Part shown: positions 47,436 through 56,168 of the stretch, in pieces | Position numbering within the stretch: position 1 is the first letter of the stretch | How the letters are laid out: every line of letters begins with the position of its first letter | Origin: Algoriphagus aestuariicola | Lineage (GTDB): Bacteria; Bacteroidota; Bacteroidia; Cytophagales; Cyclobacteriaceae | DNA: 64,000 nucleotides | Reading direction: 5' to 3' | Assembly: GCF_017254835.1 (NCBI RefSeq) | Contig: NZ_JAFKCW010000002.1 | Coordinates: forward strand, 790,592 to 854,591 | The notes under the pieces: generated by a model | The model's input: the letters and a program-made list of their open reading frames with translations, nothing else | The model's database searches: none | What the model was told of the DNA's origin: nothing | Translations under genes and position numbers: made by a program

Positions 47436-47466
47436 TTGCCTTGGAGCTCCTGAGATTGTACTTTTG
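47436..47466 (+). promoter_or_regulatory. Promoter of the ferredoxin gene
   Basis: TTG (47436-47438), 20 bases, then TACTTTTG (47459-47466), an exact -7 consensus match, 20 bases upstream of the ferredoxin ATG. Confidence 0.55.
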
Positions 47467-47483
47467 AGCTTCAAATTGATTGA

Positions 47484-47832
<349 letters not shown>

Positions 47833-47834
<2 letters not shown>

Positions 47835-47856
47835 AAGTAGCAAAAGCTACTTTTTT
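47833..47856 (+). terminator. Terminator after ferredoxin
   Basis: AAAAGTAGC, loop AAAA, GCTACTTTTTT: a 9-bp stem followed by a T-run, directly at the stop codon. Confidence 0.8.
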
Positions 47857-47942
47857 CGTTTTATAGGCATTACTGCATGTGCTGATTTTCGACTTTTTAT
47901 ACTGCCTCGCTCAGTAGGTTTCCAAAAAAAGTAAATATTCAC

Positions 47943-47975
47943 TTTGATTTCTCGATGGCTTTTGTTTTATCTTAG
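47943..47975 (+). promoter_or_regulatory. Possible promoter of the DUF3276 gene
   Basis: TTTG (47943-47946), 21 bases, then TATCTTAG (47968-47975), one mismatch from TAnnTTTG, 40 bases before the GTG start. Confidence 0.35.
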
Positions 47976-48015
47976 GCCACCGATTTTATAAACCAAACCT
48001 TAATCCGGAAGCACC

Positions 48016-48345
48016 GTGGACGATCACCGAGGATACGACAGAGAAGAAATTTTCTCAAAAAAAGTAAAAGCAGGAAAAAGAACTTATTTTTTTGACATCA
48101 AGTCTACCCGAGCCAACGACTTCTACATCACCATTACGGAAAGTAAAAGAAGAACTAACGGGGATAGCTTCAGCTACGAAAAACACAAGATCTTCCTTTA
48201 TAAAGAAGACTTCTTCAAGTTTGCCAATGCGCTCAATGAAGCGGTGGAGCATGTCAAAACCGACCTGATGCCCGAATTTGATTTTGAGCAGTTTGAGCAT
48301 GAAGATTCTGAAGAAGAAACCAACAACGAACTTCGCTGGGAATAA
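48016..48345 (+). CDS. DUF3276, PUR-alpha-like DNA/RNA-binding protein
   Basis: A 109-residue protein of the Bacteroidota DUF3276 family, whose fold resembles eukaryotic PUR-alpha single-stranded nucleic-acid-binding repeats. Visible: IFSKKVKAGKRTYFFDIKST, FYITITESKRR, and an acidic C-terminal tail (EFDFEQFEHEDSEEE). No ATG fits, so the GTG at 48016 is the proposed start. It has its own possible promoter and terminator. Confidence 0.88.
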   Translation: MDDHRGYDREEIFSKKVKAGKRTYFFDIKSTRANDFYITITESKRRTNGDSFSYEKHKIFLYKEDFFKFANALNEAVEHVKTDLMPEFDFEQFEHEDSEEETNNELRWE

Positions 48346-48364
48346 TATCCATTGGGCTGGGCAG

Positions 48365-48394
48365 TTGCTTATCCAAGGTTGAAAAGTATATTTG
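48365..48394 (+). promoter_or_regulatory. Possible promoter of the second AI-2E family gene
   Basis: TTG (48365-48367), 19 bases, then TATATTTG (48387-48394), an exact -7 match. It lies directly upstream of the terminator hairpin, so its transcript would begin with that hairpin. Confidence 0.4.
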
Positions 48395-48420
48395 AGGAGG
48401 CAGGTGCCTCCTTTTCTTTT
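48395..48420 (+). terminator. Terminator of the DUF3276 gene
   Basis: AGGAGGCA, GG, TGCCTCCT, TTTCTTTT: a perfect 8-bp hairpin plus T-run 50 bases past the DUF3276 stop and 6 bases before the next start. Confidence 0.85.
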
Positions 48421-48425
48421 GTCGT

Positions 48426-49520
48426 ATGCAGCGGTTTTTCATCTACCTGATCCTTTTCATCGGAGCGTTCCTATTATTCGGCTGGTATTTTTCCAATATC
48501 ACGCTTTACCTGATTTTGTCGCTGATCATCGCGGCATTGCTCCGCCCGCTAACCAACCGACTGAATGATTTCCACCTCGTAAGGCAGCACATTCCCAGAT
48601 GGCTGGCTATTTTGATCTCGTATGCGTCCATTGTATTGTTGATGTTCTTGCTGAGTTTGCTCTTTCTGCCTTTGATCAATAACCAACTGATTATTCTTTC
48701 GGAAATGGACCTGGAGGGAATCTACCTCCAAGTCCAGGAACCGATCGAAAAGATAGAACGGGTGCTGTTCAGGTATCAACTGCTGGAAAACAAGCCTGGG
48801 TCACTATTTGAGGAAATCAAAGGCTCCATCGTCGCCTTCATCAAGACCTTTGATTTTGGAGGTTTTCTCAGTGGTCTAGTGAATCTGACCAGCAGCCTTT
48901 TGATCGGCGTGATGGCGGTAGGCTTTATTACCTTCTTCTTACTTCTTGAAAACGGACTTCTTCGAAGAAACCTACTCAATCTGATTCCAAATGCCTATTT
49001 CGAACTTTCAGTGGCGACTTTCACCAAGGTCGAAAAGCTGCTTTCCAACTATCTCTTCGGCTTATTGATCCAAATGCTCTTCATCTTTTCGATTGCTAGT
49101 CTGGGATTGAGTATTGCCGGCGTAGACTATGCGCTGACGATTGCATTATTTGCCGCGGTAGCCAATCTTATCCCCTATGCCGGACCGATCCTAGGGGCAG
49201 TTTTTGGAATAGTGGTGGGGATTTCCACGGGCACATTTGCCAGCGACGCCGAGTACACTTATTTTCTCATCAAGATTTTGTCCGTATTTGCAGTGGTACA
49301 ACTGACTGACAACCTGGTACTTCAACCTATGATCTTCTCCAAATCGGTAAAAGCACATCCCCTTGAGATATTTGTTATTATCTTTGCCGGAGCAAAAATC
49401 GCCGGCATCGTAGGGATGATCTTTGCGATCCCGGTTTACACCATCTTCCGGGTTTCGGTAATGGAATTCTACGAAGGGTACAAGTCCTACAGAATCTTTA
49501 AAATTAAAGCAACGAATTAA
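48426..49520 (+). CDS. AI-2E family membrane permease, copy 2
   Basis: A 364-residue inner-membrane protein of the same family as 35663-36757 but clearly divergent in sequence. Hydrophobic N-terminus (FFIYLILFIGAFLLFGWYF), the family stretch ALFAAVANLIPYAGPILGAVFG, and QLTDNLVLQPMIFSKSVKAH near the C-terminus. Overlaps the ychF start by one base, so it is the first gene of a two-gene unit with ychF. Confidence 0.9.
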   Translation: MQRFFIYLILFIGAFLLFGWYFSNITLYLILSLIIAALLRPLTNRLNDFHLVRQHIPRWLAILISYASIVLLMFLLSLLFLPLINNQLIILSEMDLEGIYLQVQEPIEKIERVLFRYQLLENKPGSLFEEIKGSIVAFIKTFDFGGFLSGLVNLTSSLLIGVMAVGFITFFLLLENGLLRRNLLNLIPNAYFELSVATFTKVEKLLSNYLFGLLIQMLFIFSIASLGLSIAGVDYALTIALFAAVANLIPYAGPILGAVFGIVVGISTGTFASDAEYTYFLIKILSVFAVVQLTDNLVLQPMIFSKSVKAHPLEIFVIIFAGAKIAGIVGMIFAIPVYTIFRVSVMEFYEGYKSYRIFKIKATN

Positions 49521-50617
49521 TGGCATTACAATGTGGCATCGTTGGACTTCCCAATGTGGGCAAGTCTACCTTGTTTAATGCGCTTTCCAGCGCCAAAGCA
49601 GAAGCGGCAAATTTTCCTTTTTGTACTATCGAACCAAACGTCGGCGTGGTCTCCGTTCCCGACAAAAGGCTTCAGGTTTTGGAAAGCTTAGTCAACCCCC
49701 AGCGTGTCGTGCCTACCATCATTGAGTTCGTGGATATCGCGGGATTAGTAAAGGGAGCTTCCAAGGGTGAAGGCCTTGGTAACAAGTTCTTGGCCAATAT
49801 TCGAGAAGTAAATGCCATTATCCATGTGATCCGCTGCTTCGAAGATGACAACATCGTCCACGTGGCAGGAAGCGTTGATCCGGTTTTTGACAAAGAAGTA
49901 ATCGATACCGAGCTTCAACTAAAGGACTTGGAATCTATCGACAAGAAAATCCAACGCATAGAAAAAATCGCAAAATCAGGCGATGCAAAAGCAAAGGCGG
50001 AGTTGGAAATCCTCAACCGATTCAAGCAGGGACTGACATCCGGCTTAAATGCCCGAGCGGTCGAAGTGGAAAAAGAGGAATTGGAAGCGGTGAGAGATCT
50101 GCATCTCCTAACTATCAAACCTGTCCTGTACGTGGCCAATGTGGACGAAGCAAGTATCCTAACCGGTAATAAGTTTGTCGATCAGCTCAAAGAAAAGGTC
50201 AAGGAGGAAAACGCAGAGGTAATCCTTCTCTGTGCTGCGCTGGAATCCCAGATCGCGGAGTTTGAAGATGCCGAAGAAAAAGCCATGTTCCTTTCCGAAT
50301 ACGGACTGGAAGAAAGCGGGCTCAACAGATTGATCGCTGGGGCTTATACATTACTCGATTTAATTACTTATTTTACAGCTGGAGTTCAGGAAGTTCGAGC
50401 TTGGACGATTAAGAGAGGCTGGAAAGCACCTCAGGCAGCCGGAGTCATTCACACCGATTTTGAGCGGGGGTTCATCAAAGCGGAGGTTATCAAACTTTCT
50501 GACTACGTGCAATTCAAAACGGAAGCAGGATGCCGTGAAAATGGGAAAATTGCTATTGAAGGTAAAGAATATGTAGTCCATGATGGGGACATCATGCATT
50601 TTAGGTTTAACGTTTGA
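49520..50617 (+). CDS. ychF: Redox-regulated ATPase YchF (OLA1 family)
   Basis: A 365-residue Obg-family P-loop protein that hydrolyses ATP and associates with ribosomes. G1 loop [16 protein letters not shown]3-like [19 protein letters not shown], then the NVDE block in VANVDEASI and a C-terminal TGS domain ([20 protein letters not shown]). Start ATG overlaps the upstream TAA. Complete and normal length. Confidence 0.97.
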   Translation: MALQCGIVGLPNVGKSTLFNALSSAKAEAANFPFCTIEPNVGVVSVPDKRLQVLESLVNPQRVVPTIIEFVDIAGLVKGASKGEGLGNKFLANIREVNAIIHVIRCFEDDNIVHVAGSVDPVFDKEVIDTELQLKDLESIDKKIQRIEKIAKSGDAKAKAELEILNRFKQGLTSGLNARAVEVEKEELEAVRDLHLLTIKPVLYVANVDEASILTGNKFVDQLKEKVKEENAEVILLCAALESQIAEFEDAEEKAMFLSEYGLEESGLNRLIAGAYTLLDLITYFTAGVQEVRAWTIKRGWKAPQAAGVIHTDFERGFIKAEVIKLSDYVQFKTEAGCRENGKIAIEGKEYVVHDGDIMHFRFNV

Positions 50618-50645
50618 CTTTTTTTGAATTTTATTTGTACTTTTG
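50613..50645 (+). promoter_or_regulatory. Promoter of the orphan cas6
   Basis: TTTG (50613-50616), overlapping the ychF stop codon, 21 bases, then TACTTTTG (50638-50645), an exact -7 consensus match. The -7 octamer is identical to that of the ferredoxin gene. It gives the cas6 gene its own transcript with a leader of about 58 bases. Confidence 0.55.
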
Positions 50646-50710
50646 ACACCTGCTTATCCACCCATAAGTATTTTAATTCACCATTTGTCTCATTTTATTT
50701 TTAAATCACC

Positions 50711-51604
50711 GTGAGAGTTAGACTAATATTTTCACTAAAGAACAAAGGCTCCTATTTGCCTTTTCATCATCAGTATATCCTTGCGCAATTCCTGAAAGGC
50801 CTAATTGTTAAAGGAGGAAGAGAAGAGTTCTTCAACTACAACTACTTCAACTTTTCTGGCCTGAAAGGCCAGACCAAAGTCAGTAGAAGTGGTTTGCATT
50901 ATTATTCCAGCCTGGTGACCTTGGTCCTTTCCTCCCAGAGCGAGGACTTTATGGACTATTTGCTGGAGCAGGTTTTTGCCACGCCAAAAATCGAACTTGG
51001 CAACTTGATCCTTTCGCCGGAATACACCGAGTTGGAGACCGAGCCTACCTTGGAGACCAACAACAAGTTTGTGTGTATTTCCCCTCTTGTGCTGATCACT
51101 CCGGCATTCAACGAAGAGGCAGGCAAGCGCTTCATCAATCCGGACAGTGACGAGTTTTCCGATCTGCTTTATGAGTCTACTTTGACCAGGATGGAAAAAT
51201 CGGGCTGGTACACCGCTGAGCAGATGGAGTCCTTCTTCAAATTCCAAGTGGTACCAGACATGGTTTATGTCAACAAACTGAAGGAACAGCAAAAGAAATT
51301 TGCTAGGATCTATGCGGTCTATGACATGGACGTCAAGTATGAAGTTAGGGGCTACACTTTACCTTTTACCCTTTATGCAGCTCCGGAAGTGCAGGATTTC
51401 GTCTTCAAATGCGGCTTGGGAGCCTTCACCCACAAAGGTTTCGGGATGCTCGACTTGGCAAACCACCCTTCTGGCAACCGGACTACCACTTACAAGTTCA
51501 AACGGGAAGGCTTTGTTCCTTACAAGCCGACTGAGCGCGTACGGCAAAACGTCGCTCCGACATCTGAAGAAGGCAATGAAGGGAATTCACCTGAAGAGCT
51601 TTAA
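50711..51604 (+). CDS. cas6: CRISPR-associated endoribonuclease Cas6-like protein (orphan)
   Basis: A 297-residue protein of the Cas6 RAMP family, which cuts CRISPR precursor RNA within repeats. Family features in order: MRVRLIFSLKNKGSYLPF, HHQYILAQFLKGLI (His19/His20 are the catalytic-residue candidates), YFNFSGLKG (46-53), CISPLVLITP (122-131), and the glycine-rich loop CGLGAFTHKGFGM (234-246). No CRISPR array and no other cas gene lies in the 64 kb. Start is GTG at 50711; a promoter precedes it and a bidirectional terminator follows. Family certain from the G-loop and length; whether it cuts RNA is not known. Confidence 0.85.
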   Translation: MRVRLIFSLKNKGSYLPFHHQYILAQFLKGLIVKGGREEFFNYNYFNFSGLKGQTKVSRSGLHYYSSLVTLVLSSQSEDFMDYLLEQVFATPKIELGNLILSPEYTELETEPTLETNNKFVCISPLVLITPAFNEEAGKRFINPDSDEFSDLLYESTLTRMEKSGWYTAEQMESFFKFQVVPDMVYVNKLKEQQKKFARIYAVYDMDVKYEVRGYTLPFTLYAAPEVQDFVFKCGLGAFTHKGFGMLDLANHPSGNRTTTYKFKREGFVPYKPTERVRQNVAPTSEEGNEGNSPEEL

Positions 51605-51611
51605 CACTAAG

Positions 51612-51636
51612 AAAACCTTCCTTTGGAAGGTTTTTT
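51612..51636. terminator. Bidirectional terminator between cas6 and the plug gene
   Basis: AAAACCTTCC, TTT, GGAAGGTTTT followed by TT: a 10-bp stem with A-run and T-run, usable on both strands for two convergent genes. Confidence 0.85.
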
Positions 51637-51640
51637 AGTT

Positions 51641-52915
51641 TTACAACCTTCTCCTATTTGGATGCAGGTAGACGTAGCCGACCAGCTGGTCATAGCGAGA
51701 ACCCAGCGCCCTGTAGTACACCAGCACCTCATATTCATTTTCGGTTTCAAAAAAACTACCCTCGATGGGGTCTGAATCGTAACCGTTTGGAGTTTCAAAA
51801 GCATATTGGTAGTCGTACCAGCCTTGCTTCAGCAACAAAGAAGTGGTATAGTGGCCAGTTTTCGGATCATAGGTCATCTTGGCTTCCGGGCTGTTCCCCC
51901 AAGAAGTCAAAGCCCCTAGCATCCGGATATCTCTGCCCGGATCCGCCGCTAGGTAGAAGGTGGTGTACATATACTCACTCTCCACTTCCGAATCTCCTCC
52001 CGGCCGGTCATTGGTGTACACCATGTATTGCCCATTCAGGTCGAGATATTGGGAATAAACACCTCCCGGTCTGGGCTTTTCGGCCAAGGCATTTGCGAAG
52101 ATTACCGTCTCTTCCACCTGCACCTCAGCGACGTTGACTCCAGTTGCTCTGATAAACCTCAAATCCACGAACCTGAACTCGTTGCCTGCTCGAAACGTAC
52201 TCGAGCCGTCAAAAGGCTCATATCGTATAGTTTTGGAATTTTGGTTCAAAAAAGTTGGTTTTGCCAGCAGTTTTGCATTATCCCAACGCTGGTTTTGGCG
52301 AATAAGAACCTTGACTTGGGTCGTTGGATCTGTGAGATCGACTTTGGAATAATTGACCATCACATTGATTTGCTGCAGCGCCCGCCTATCTTCTGTTTCC
52401 GTCGGTGGAACTACCGCCGCTCCCACTACAAACAGCTCCTCATAAACCATGAATCGCCGAGTGAGCACCACATCGCTATCGTCTCTGTTTCGGTAGACCT
52501 TCAGGACATAGTTTCCAGATTTGGTGACACGCGGCACATTGAAGGAATAGTGGATGTAGGGAATTCTTGTGTTGACCGAATAAGAATACTCTTGGATATT
52601 GTATTCATTGAAGGAAATGGAAAAGTCATTGTCTCGAAGGGCCGACTTTTTCCAGTCCGCATCACAATGGATCAATTTGGCTGAGTATTGCTCTGGATCA
52701 TAGGCGATGTCGTCAAAAAGCAATACCAAAGGCCTAGCGTCACTTAGCGATATGACTGGCGCATCCAGCTTACTATCCTGCTGCACGCCAAGCGGAAACA
52801 TGCGCACGGAATGAATATGCTCAGAGAATACCTTGTCCTCCAATACCTGAGCCTGCAGGATGCCTGACTGGATCAATAGTAAGGAGAAAATAAAGTAGAG
52901 TTGTTTTGCGGACAT
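51641..52915 (-). CDS. Type IX secretion plug protein (DUF5103)
   Basis: A 424-residue exported protein of the DUF5103/type IX secretion plug family, which closes the SprA translocon. Signal MSAKQLYFIFSLLLIQSGILQAQ|V. Matching blocks: HIHSVRMFPLG, PLVLLFDDIAYDPEQYSAKL, HCDADWKKS, IPYIHYSFNVPRVTKSGNYV, and DPKTGHYTTSLLLKQGWYDY. All beta-sandwich. It implies the organism has type IX secretion; no other T9SS gene lies in the window. Confidence 0.88.
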   Translation of the reverse strand: MSAKQLYFIFSLLLIQSGILQAQVLEDKVFSEHIHSVRMFPLGVQQDSKLDAPVISLSDARPLVLLFDDIAYDPEQYSAKLIHCDADWKKSALRDNDFSISFNEYNIQEYSYSVNTRIPYIHYSFNVPRVTKSGNYVLKVYRNRDDSDVVLTRRFMVYEELFVVGAAVVPPTETEDRRALQQINVMVNYSKVDLTDPTTQVKVLIRQNQRWDNAKLLAKPTFLNQNSKTIRYEPFDGSSTFRAGNEFRFVDLRFIRATGVNVAEVQVEETVIFANALAEKPRPGGVYSQYLDLNGQYMVYTNDRPGGDSEVESEYMYTTFYLAADPGRDIRMLGALTSWGNSPEAKMTYDPKTGHYTTSLLLKQGWYDYQYAFETPNGYDSDPIEGSFFETENEYEVLVYYRALGSRYDQLVGYVYLHPNRRRL

Positions 52916-52951
52916 GGTTCAAAGTAAAGAATTCAGCCCAAATCCTGTCAA

Positions 52952-54877
52952 TTAGCCGGCCAATTCCTGAATTGAGGAGATCTTGTCGACCAGTTCCTCC
53001 CATTTTGCGTTGGCTTCGGCCAAGCTATTTTGGATGCGTTGGTACCCTTCTTGGATTTTTTGGGCCTTAGCCTCGTCCTCATACAGCGCAGAGTCGGCCA
53101 TCTTTTCCTCTGTCTCCGACTTCAGCAGGTCGAGGGATTCTATTTCCTTCTCTACCTTCTCGAGCTGCTCTTCCAGTTTTTTAAGTTCTCTTTTGGCTTG
53201 CTGCACCTCGGTGGTACTCTTCTGTATGGGAGGCGTGATCTTCTTCTCCACTTTTTCAGTCACAGGTACTTGCTTCACGTCGACCTGCTGGCTTCGCCAA
53301 AACTCATACTCCTCGTATGTCCCAGGGTATTCCTTAATCTGATAGTCCTCAATATACCAAATCTTGTTTGCCACCCCTTTGATAAAATGGCGGTCGTGGG
53401 AGACTGTGACAAAAGTCCCCTCATATTGTTGCAAGGCCTGAATGAGAATGTTCACCGACTGAAAATCCAAGTGGTTTGTCGGTTCGTCGAGCAGCAGGAA
53501 ATTTGCCTCCGAGATAAGGGTCTTGGCGAGGGCTACTCTGGATTTTTCGCCTCCCGAGAGCACTTTGATTTTCTTGAATACCTCTTCATTGGAAAAAAGA
53601 AAACATCCCAAAACCCCACGAAGCTCCATTTCAGACTTGGAACTGCCGGCTTGGGAAAGCTCCTGGAGAATCTCGTTGTCAAGGGTCAAGGCTTCCAATT
53701 GATGCTGGGCAAAGAATGCCTTGATCACATTATAGCCTTCAGTTCTCCCTGTGACGCCTTTTTCAGATCCGTCAATGATTCTTAGCAGGGTTGACTTGCC
53801 TTTTCCGTTGGCTCCGATGAGGGCGATCTTATCCCCGCGTTCTATCCGAGCTGAGGTGTTTTTCAAGATAACATTGTCGCCGTAGGCTTTGGAAATATGA
53901 TCCAGGACCACGACATCCCGGCCGGAAGGCTTTGAAAACTTAAACTTAAAATTGACAGACACCTCATCGTTCACCACTTCATGAACTCGTTCCATCCTGT
54001 CTAGCGCTTTGATCCTTGACTGTACCTGGTTGGACTTGGTGGCCTTGGCGCGGAAGCGTTCGATAAACTTCTCGGTCTGCTTGATCATCTGCTGCTGGTT
54101 TTCATAGGCATTCTGCTGAAGCTCCATGCGCAGCTTTTTCTCTTCTTTATAGAAAGAATAGTTGCCGGGGTACAAGGTGAGGGTATGGTTAGCTACCTCC
54201 ACAGTACTACTGATGCAATTGTCCAGGAAAGTTTGGTCGTGAGACACGACGATCACCGCTCCTTCATAATTCTTCATGTAATTTTCCACCCACTGGATCG
54301 AGGGCAAGTCGAGGTGGTTGGTCGGTTCATCCAGCATCAGCAAAGAGGGTTTTTCTAAAAGCAACTTTGCGAGCATCACACGCATCCTCCAGCCACCGGA
54401 AAAAGTTCGAAGTGGTTTCTCTAAATCCGAAGACTTGAAACCAATCCCTTCCAAGACTTCCTCCGCTTTGGATTTGATGGTATAGCCCTCGTTTGCTTCA
54501 AAACGCTCCTGAAGATTTGCGAGCCGGTTAATGATCTCCTCAGAATAATCCGTCTCCATCTGTTTCAAGACTTTATCAATCTCGTCCTGAAGCGCCAAGG
54601 TCTCTTTGAACGCAGCCAAGGCAACATTCAGGATACTTTCATCAGACTGATAGGAAAGCAGGTCTTGGTTCAAAAATCCAATCGTACAGTCCTTCGCTTT
54701 CTGGACTTCACCGGTTGTCGCCTGATAATCTCCGTTGATTATTTTCAACAAAGTTGATTTTCCGGTTCCGTTTTGGCCCACCAGGCCAATCTTGTCCTTG
54801 GGCTTGATATGGAGGTTTGCATTTTCGTAGAGCGGGCGGCCGCCGATGAAATAGGAAAGGTTGGAAATCGATAACAT
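52952..54877 (-). CDS. ABC-F family ATPase
   Basis: A 641-residue soluble protein with two fused ABC domains, Walker A GQNGTGKST (34-42) and GANGKGKST, signature motifs TFSGGWRMRVMLA and LSGGEKSRVALAK, and Walker B plus D-loop LLMLDEPTNHLDLPS / FLLLDEPTNHLDFQS. A coiled-coil C-terminal extension (about 555-641, rich in Glu/Lys) is as in Uup/YdiF-type proteins. These act on ribosomes. ATG at 54877 is preferred over an in-frame upstream start at 54928. Confidence 0.95.
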   Translation of the reverse strand: MLSISNLSYFIGGRPLYENANLHIKPKDKIGLVGQNGTGKSTLLKIINGDYQATTGEVQKAKDCTIGFLNQDLLSYQSDESILNVALAAFKETLALQDEIDKVLKQMETDYSEEIINRLANLQERFEANEGYTIKSKAEEVLEGIGFKSSDLEKPLRTFSGGWRMRVMLAKLLLEKPSLLMLDEPTNHLDLPSIQWVENYMKNYEGAVIVVSHDQTFLDNCISSTVEVANHTLTLYPGNYSFYKEEKKLRMELQQNAYENQQQMIKQTEKFIERFRAKATKSNQVQSRIKALDRMERVHEVVNDEVSVNFKFKFSKPSGRDVVVLDHISKAYGDNVILKNTSARIERGDKIALIGANGKGKSTLLRIIDGSEKGVTGRTEGYNVIKAFFAQHQLEALTLDNEILQELSQAGSSKSEMELRGVLGCFLFSNEEVFKKIKVLSGGEKSRVALAKTLISEANFLLLDEPTNHLDFQSVNILIQALQQYEGTFVTVSHDRHFIKGVANKIWYIEDYQIKEYPGTYEEYEFWRSQQVDVKQVPVTEKVEKKITPPIQKSTTEVQQAKRELKKLEEQLEKVEKEIESLDLLKSETEEKMADSALYEDEAKAQKIQEGYQRIQNSLAEANAKWEELVDKISSIQELAG

Positions 54878-54970
54878 GGCGCAAAAATAACCAATGCCCC
54901 GTTTATACCGCCTCCACTCGGAAAACAATCTCGTTTGTTGTAGCTTAAATATGTGAAACCCAAAAATACC

Positions 54971-56149
54971 ATGAACCTCAAAAAAGCGATTGTCTGGAGT
55001 TTATGCCTTGGCATTCTGAGCCTCAATGCCCATTGCCAAGAGAAAAGTACTGGTGGACCCGAAGGAAACAAGCTCGATATCCGAACAGCACAAGCCAATG
55101 TCAAACTTGATCGACTCAAGCTTCAGCCTGGTTTTAAAATCGAAGTTTGGGCTGCTGATGTCCCAAATGCCCGCTCAATGGCAATCTCAGACGACGGGGT
55201 TGTTTTTGTGGGAACCCGTCAGGGAAAGAACGTCTACGCTCTGGTAGATGAAAACAAAGACGGCAAGGCTGATTCCAGATACACTTTGGCAAGTGGACTC
55301 GACATGCCAAATGGAGTCGCCTTCAAAGATGGCGATCTCTATGTGGCGGAAGTCAGCCGCATCCTGAAGTTTGGGGATATCAAAAACAATCTGGACAAGC
55401 CCGAATTCGAAGTGGTCTTTGACGGGTATCCAACAGAAAAACACCACGGGTGGAAATTCATCGCCTTCGGTCCGGACAGCATGCTCTACGTGCCCGTCGG
55501 AGCTCCCTGCAACATCTGTGAAAGCGAAAATCCGATTTTTGCAAGTATCACTCGAATCGATATCACCAAACCTGGGGCAAAACCCGAGGTCTATGCACAC
55601 GGAGTCCGAAACTCCGTAGGATTTGACTGGCATCCCATCACAAAGGAGCTTTGGTTTACCGACAATGGAAGGGACTTGATGGGCGACGACATTCCCGATT
55701 GCGAACTCAATCACGCAACTGCGGCCGGGCAGCATTTCGGATATCCTTACTGGCACGCTGGTACAATAAAGGATCCCGACTTTGGAAACAAAGGAAAGGA
55801 AACGGCGGCTTATGTAGCTCCTGCAGCCAAAATGGGACCTCACAATGCGCCGCTGGGGATGAGATTCTATTTGGGAGACTTGTTTCCAAACGCCTATAAA
55901 AACAACGCAATCATCGCAAAACACGGCAGCTGGAACCGAAGCAAAAAGGCTGGATACGAAGTGGTCATGGCCTCCATAGACGCTTCCGGCAGCGTGACCG
56001 CACAGGAGAAATTTGTGACGGGTTGGCTGGACGATGCAAGTCAGGAAGTATGGGGACGACCAGTCGACGTGCTGGAAATGCCAGACGGAAGTCTGCTAAT
56101 CTCCGATGACATGGCCGGCTGTATCTACAGAGTGACCTACGCCAATTGA
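54971..56149 (+). CDS. Exported sorbosone-dehydrogenase-like beta-propeller protein
   Basis: A 392-residue secreted protein of the PQQ-dependent sugar (L-sorbosone/glucose) dehydrogenase fold. Signal MNLKKAIVWSLCLGILSLNA. The propeller shows repeat blocks: FKIEVWAADVPNARSMAISD, DMPNGVAFKDGDLYVAEVSR, HHGWKFIAFGPDSMLYVPVG, HGVRNSVGFDWHPITKELWF, and PDGSLLISDDMAGCIYRVTY. The family uses PQQ and calcium. GTG at 54953 is possible but the ATG at 54971 opens the signal peptide. Substrate unknown. Confidence 0.85.
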   Translation: MNLKKAIVWSLCLGILSLNAHCQEKSTGGPEGNKLDIRTAQANVKLDRLKLQPGFKIEVWAADVPNARSMAISDDGVVFVGTRQGKNVYALVDENKDGKADSRYTLASGLDMPNGVAFKDGDLYVAEVSRILKFGDIKNNLDKPEFEVVFDGYPTEKHHGWKFIAFGPDSMLYVPVGAPCNICESENPIFASITRIDITKPGAKPEVYAHGVRNSVGFDWHPITKELWFTDNGRDLMGDDIPDCELNHATAAGQHFGYPYWHAGTIKDPDFGNKGKETAAYVAPAAKMGPHNAPLGMRFYLGDLFPNAYKNNAIIAKHGSWNRSKKAGYEVVMASIDASGSVTAQEKFVTGWLDDASQEVWGRPVDVLEMPDGSLLISDDMAGCIYRVTYAN

Positions 56150-56168
56150 AGTCTCGGATTAGGCAAGT

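Noticed and set aside
50613-51640. CRISPR array next to cas6
   Set aside because: No direct repeats with regular spacing are seen in the flanks or elsewhere in the window.
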